DNA of 64,000 nucleotides, taken from contig CM044957.1 in assembly GCA_024516035.1 (NCBI GenBank), positions 44,863,547 through 44,927,546 of the forward strand, written 5' to 3'. The first letter of the stretch is position 1. Every line of letters begins with the position of its first letter. The position numbers were made by a program, and so were the translations under genes. This DNA comes from Bactericera cockerelli. Its lineage: Eukaryota > Arthropoda > Insecta > Hemiptera > Triozidae. The notes under the pieces are model-generated. The model saw only the letters and a list, made by a program, of their open reading frames with translations. It made no database searches and was not told where the DNA came from. This document shows, piece by piece, positions 49,501-55,500 of this stretch.

Positions 49501-52500
49501 CAAACGTTGACAGATTTAAAAAAAAACAATCAAAAGGATAAATAATAATAATAGATAAATAATAAAAGTGCACTCTGATGGTCAATTTTTAACGCGCTAG
49601 TCTGGTAACCCAGGTAGCGTAGAGATCCGTTGGTTCGAATCCCACCCAGTGCATGAATTTTTCCTCATTAATTTGAGTTTGTGACTACAAAATAATAAAA
49701 CTCTGAGGGTTAGGTGGTAGAAAACGCTTTGAGCATTAACCTCGTCTGGTGGTTACCTTCCACTAGGTGTTATTATTATTAATAATTAAATTTTGTGTTT
49801 CTTTAATTATTGCAAACTTTAGAATTCTTAGCATAATTATACAGACTCTGTTTTCCTGTAGCACTATTATGCCCAACTTTTTCTCGTTTATGATATTTAT
49901 TTTTTAATCAATATCACTCGTTATGTAACCTTTCAATTCCAATTCTAATTTTCTTTTTTTCTTTTGTATCTAATTCTTTCTAAACCCAAACCTATGTATT
50001 CCATTAAACTTGAAATAATAAATTCATAAGATGAAAAAAAAAAAAAAAAAGTTACAAGATCAGAGCTATTGTATGTATGAATGTATTAAAAACCGTCATC
50101 AAGAAACAGGCAAGAGGAAGAAGTCCTCAGTCAAAGTAAGTCTATTTCATTCATTCTCACATAACCTAGCAATTAAATACATGATTACATGATTAAATAC
50201 ATAATACTTCATTATTGTCATGAACATTTTTTTGTAAATGGCAATACTGTTTATAAGAGTTTTCTCTTTCTAACATAACAGAGAAACATCATGAAACATG
50301 ATAGGTGATTCGAAATGAGTATTCATTACCTTTGCTAGTAAACATCAGAAAAACTTTTGCTAGAGAAAAAAAAAACCAACAAACAAAAGCAAACAAAAAT
50401 GGATTTATAAGTAGACCACTCTACATGATATCTTTAACAGACTATTGGTTGAGTAGATACAGCCTGATTAAGCACAGCCATTAGCCATTTGATTGTGTCT
50501 AAAGTTGGTTGATTTAATCTGCTCATTAGCAACTATGGGGTTATATCTGAGGAAAAGTAGACTGTTTATTGGTGTTTATAACTAATTAATGTCATCCATT
50601 GTTTTTCAGTTGTTATAGATGAAATTACGAGTATCAGCATTTGAAAGAAAAATGAAGAAATGATCTGGATGAAATTACTAGTGGTTGAAAGAATAACAAA
50701 GAAAAGCGATACAATCGCCACTGATTACATGGAATAAATGTCAAATTTAAAAACAAAAAAATTTAGGATCAATAAACTAAGGGAAAAGTAGATACAAAAA
50801 ATAAAAATATAGTTAGTTATCTAGAATCCTAATAACAACGATCTGATGAGCTAATACAAACCTTCCAATGTGCCAATGTTTACAACAAAATAACTTTAAA
50901 AGTCACCATAGTTTTACATTTTTAAAAACTCAGAGTATGTACTCTTGGGATATCGAATAAATAAAACTATTTAAGGTTTTGTAACTGAAAATACCTAAAT
51001 TAACTGAAATGACATATATTAATTCTATTTTTGATTCCTCCTCATTCTCCAGGTATCATACAATCCAAATCACCAGTTCAAATTCAAAGTTCCAGCACAA
51101 ATCCAAATCACCAGTTCCAAATTCAAAGTTCCAGCACAAATCCAAATCACCAGTTCCAAATTCAAAGTTCCAGCACCAATCCAAATCGCCAGTTCCAAAT
51201 TCAAAGTTCCAGCACAAATCCAAATTCATCAGTTCAAAATTCAAAGTTCCAGCACCAATCCAAATCGCCAGTTCCAAATTCAAAGTTCCAGCACAAATCC
51301 AAATCACCAGTTCCAAATTCAAAGTTCCAGCACAAATCCAAATCACCAGTTCAAAATTATAAGTTCCAGCACCAATCCAAATCGCCAGTTCAGCCAGCAC
51401 AAATCCAAATCACCAGTTCAAAATTCAAAGTTCCAGCACCAATCCAAATCGCCAGTTCCAAATTCAAAGTTCCAGCACAAATCCAAATCACCAGTTCAAA
51501 ATTCAAAGTTCCAGCACAAATCCAAATCACCAGTTCAAAATTATAAGTTCCAGCACCAATCCAAATCGCCAGTTCCAAATTCAAAGTTCCAGCACAATCC
51601 AAATCACCAGTTCAAAATTTAAAGTTCCAGCACCAATCCAAATCGCCAGTTCCAAATTCAAAGTTCCAGCACAAATCCAAATCACCAGTTCCAAATTCAA
51701 AGTTCCAGCACAAATCCAAATCACCAGTTCAAAATTATAAGTTCCAGCACCAATCCAAATCGCCAGTTCCAGCACAAATCCAAATCACCAGTTCAAATTA
51801 TAAGTTCCAGCACCAATCCAAATCCCCAGTTCCAAATTCAAAGTTCCAGCCCCAATCCAAATCACCAGTTCAAAATTCAAAGTTCCAGCACAAATCCAAA
51901 TCACCAGTTCAAAATTATAAGTTCCAGCACCAATCCAAATCGCCAGTTCCAAATTTCAAAGTTCCAGCACAAATCTAAATCAACAGTTCCAAATTCAAAG
52001 TTCCAGCACAAATCCAAATCACCAGTTCCAAATTCAAAGTTCCAGCACAATCCAAATCGCCAGTTCCAAATTCAAAGTTCCAGCACAAATCCAAATCATC
52101 AGTTCAAATTCAAAGTTCCAGCACCAATCCAAATCGCCAGTTCCAAATTCAAAGTTCCAGCACAAATCCAAATCACCAGTTCAAATTATAAGTTCCAGCA
52201 CAAATCAAAATCGTTACAAGTTCCAAATCTACAGTTCCCCAAAATTAAAGGTAAGTTAAAATTATCTTTCATTATATGTTTAAAGTCATGAATTTAAATC
52301 ATGGTGACTTAAAAAATTATTTATGTATTTAAAAAAATCAGTCGTTGTGTTAGGATTCTCTTATTCACGTCTTCTTTATAAAATTCATATTGTTAAAAGA
52401 TCTGAAGAATAATTTTGAATGTAATAAAAACAAAAATTATTTTGTACTTACCTCAATACCATATTTTTGTTTTTATTAAAAACCCTGTTGTATTTTTTTA

Positions 52501-55500
52501 AAACAGAATCGATCTTTCAAAGATAAGTAATATGAAACATAAACATATGCTATGTATAGTACAGCATCATAAAACTTTGACAGTAAATAAATGTGTGTTC
52601 TTTGTGTTATTATATCACAATTTTGGTACGTATAGCGCAAAAGTATAAGACTTTACCGTTTCTTTCATATCCTTGTAATCATTTGCCTATATTTTCGCCA
52701 CTAGTCGTGCTTACATCAAAACAGCTGCTTATTGTTCCTGACGAGGTATTAGTGGACTCTGAAACACTCAAGTACAGAGTAAAGAAATCCTGACTGCTGT
52801 AATCACAAACAGGAGCAGATGTTACAAAAGCAGATGACAATAGTTTGTCTAGTGATAGGATATGAAGGATTTTTATTTGGTCTTTTAATGATGTTTAAGT
52901 TCCAATTCTTTTAGAGGCATGGCCCTACATAACTTACCTTATCATAGAAACCTAAAAACATGGACCCACATGTATTTTTCCTAACCCCTACTTCCCAATT
53001 CACTTTCATATGATACGAAACAAATGCTATCAGAACTCAGCAACTCCAAAGAGTGAATATCAGTATTCAGTGTCTTGCTAGAGGATTATAAACAGATAAT
53101 GGACTAGCAAACCCTTACAAGCCATGGCTGGTTACAACAACAATATTTCTGATAATCATGGTTGACTATTGATAGTCACAGGATTATCAATACTCACGGT
53201 AAAATGTATTTAAGAACCTCTGACCTTGCTTTGTTTCTAAAAATACAAATTAAATTAATTTTCACAACAAACATAAATTTAAATTATATCATAAAATGGG
53301 GCAATCAATATTTGTGAGAAATTTGCTTCGTTTTCTAGAAATACAAATTTAATTAATTTTCACAAAAACATAAATTTAAATTATATTAGATAATAAGGCA
53401 ATCATTAATTGTGAGACCATTAAATTTGACTTTGCAATAGCACCAATAAATGATACTACGTTTAGACTAAGAGAGTAAAGGGATTCTTTAGTCTCATTCT
53501 TGCAGGATAAACATAATAATAATACTCTATAGTGGAAGGTAATTACCAGGCAAGGTTAATGCTTAAAAAAATTCTACCACCTAAGAGTTTAGTTATTTCA
53601 GAGTTTTAATTATTATAGAGAACATACAATACAAAATACAGTATGGTTGTATGGTTTTTTTTGTGGTGAAGCACAAGGCCTCTTCACAATTTTTGTGGGT
53701 AGCGCAGCATTACTAAGAGCCTCCTTTATAAACTATTACATTAATCTCTTTTTACTCTGGTAATGCTGCCACTGGTCGTTACTCATGCAAGAAACTACTC
53801 ATTTTTCCTCACGAGGTATGAGTGGACCTTGAACATCCAAGTACAGAGCAGAAAAATTCCTGCCCCGCTGGGGATCGAACCCAGGTCACCATGCATGCAA
53901 TGCCTAGCGCGCTAACTCACTCTGCCACGGTGACTACTTACAAAATATAGTATTGTATTAATTTTTCACGAAGGAACTTACTCGCTGCTCTCCTTGGTCC
54001 AAGAGCCCAGAGCTATATGTATGAGATGAGAGTATAGCGGTTCACAGGATGGCAGAGGAATACCTAGCTGAGACCAAGCTCGAGCACATTGAACACTCTC
54101 CATTACAACCTGTGGGTTATTGTGCTGTAGGAGCGAGTCAATGAGAGATGTCACTGCAACAAAACAATGGTGGGTAATTTATGGCATGTTGAATACACCA
54201 ATTCTTGTACTGTCACTGAAGATAAGAAAAGTCCAACGAGGTTAGGAATTTGATGGGTTACCATTCCAATTTGAAGCATTGTGATGCTGACTATTCCTGG
54301 CCCCACTCAAATGAACTGCTAATGAAGGACAAATCAGTTCTTTGTACAAACATCTTTAGATGATTTAGGTATTTTTTTGAAAAGTATAATACATAGTAAA
54401 AATGTATATTTAATAATCTAAAAACATTACAAAACAATAAATGCCATATGTGTTTATTAAGGGCAAGATTGGGATCACTAGTTCCAGTTAGAACTTACAT
54501 TTCCCCATTTAAAAACAATAGGTACCCAAAATCTACACTTAAGTCCACACATTTTACAAATTTGTCTATAAATCTCACCCCAAGTCTGTTTCTATGACTG
54601 AACAAAGCCAGGTACTCTGTTCTTATAATCAGAATGCTTGAAAGTGGCTCCTTACCTAGAGTAATACTTGATTCCAGTTCATGATGCACCAAGGACTTGT
54701 CCGCATGTGGTAAGTTGACTGTCTGAAACTAGATTTAGAAGCAAATCCAAGTATGTAATAGAATTCAAATGTGCAATAACAAGTAGCATTTGAGGGTTAA
54801 TACAAATCAAATAATGAGTTTTTCTGTTACATTTTTTTTTCCAAAAAGAACTTTCTGATAATAAGAAAAACACTAATTTTTTATTTAGGTGTTTTCACAC
54901 ACCCACCTCTTTTTCAAGTGTTTTACAATCTAGAAATTGTAAACAACTTTTTACCATCATATGTTATATCTAGAAATTCTTCAAACAATCAATTTTGTAG
55001 TGTGTTTTTTGTTTCCCATAAAAAATTGTCTATTGTCAAAAAAAATGACTGTTTCTGATTATCTCTATATATAAAACAGAAAAAAGGACTACCTACCTAT
55101 GTTTGTTTGTCTGAGTTGTTTAGCCAAAACTGTAAGAGATGGCAAAAAATGTCTCAGAATTGACCCCCCAAAACCATTATCACTTTGTCCAAAAATTATA
55201 AAAAGTTCAAAAAGGTATTGCTGTCCAGCAGTACGGCCATGCCTTAGTAAATTTGAAATTTAGTCCCGTTGCAAAGCACGGGCAAACGGCTAGTTTTAAA
55301 TATAATAAAAGTTTCCCAACTAAATTGGTAGCTCTCTATAAGGATATTTTAAGGCAGAATATAATGTGAAAAGAGTTACAAAAATTGAATCTGAAAGAAA
55401 CAGTACATTACCTCTTCAGGAATAACCTTCAGAATTTCCAACACAACACAGGCAGCTCTCTCAGGAGGAATGGCAGATGTTTTTTGAAAAAGAGACAGAA

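Noticed and set aside
51009..51546. Ser/Gln/Asn-rich secreted or prion-like protein
   Set aside because: No start context, frames break at indels between units, and the region is intronic minisatellite.
52936..53060. Candidate IPO13 exon ending CTATGATAAG/GTAAGT
   Set aside because: No frame gives family-like sequence and no acceptor at a sensible distance.
53640..53940. Short minus-strand coding region near 53.8 kb
   Set aside because: It lies wholly within a family E SINE.
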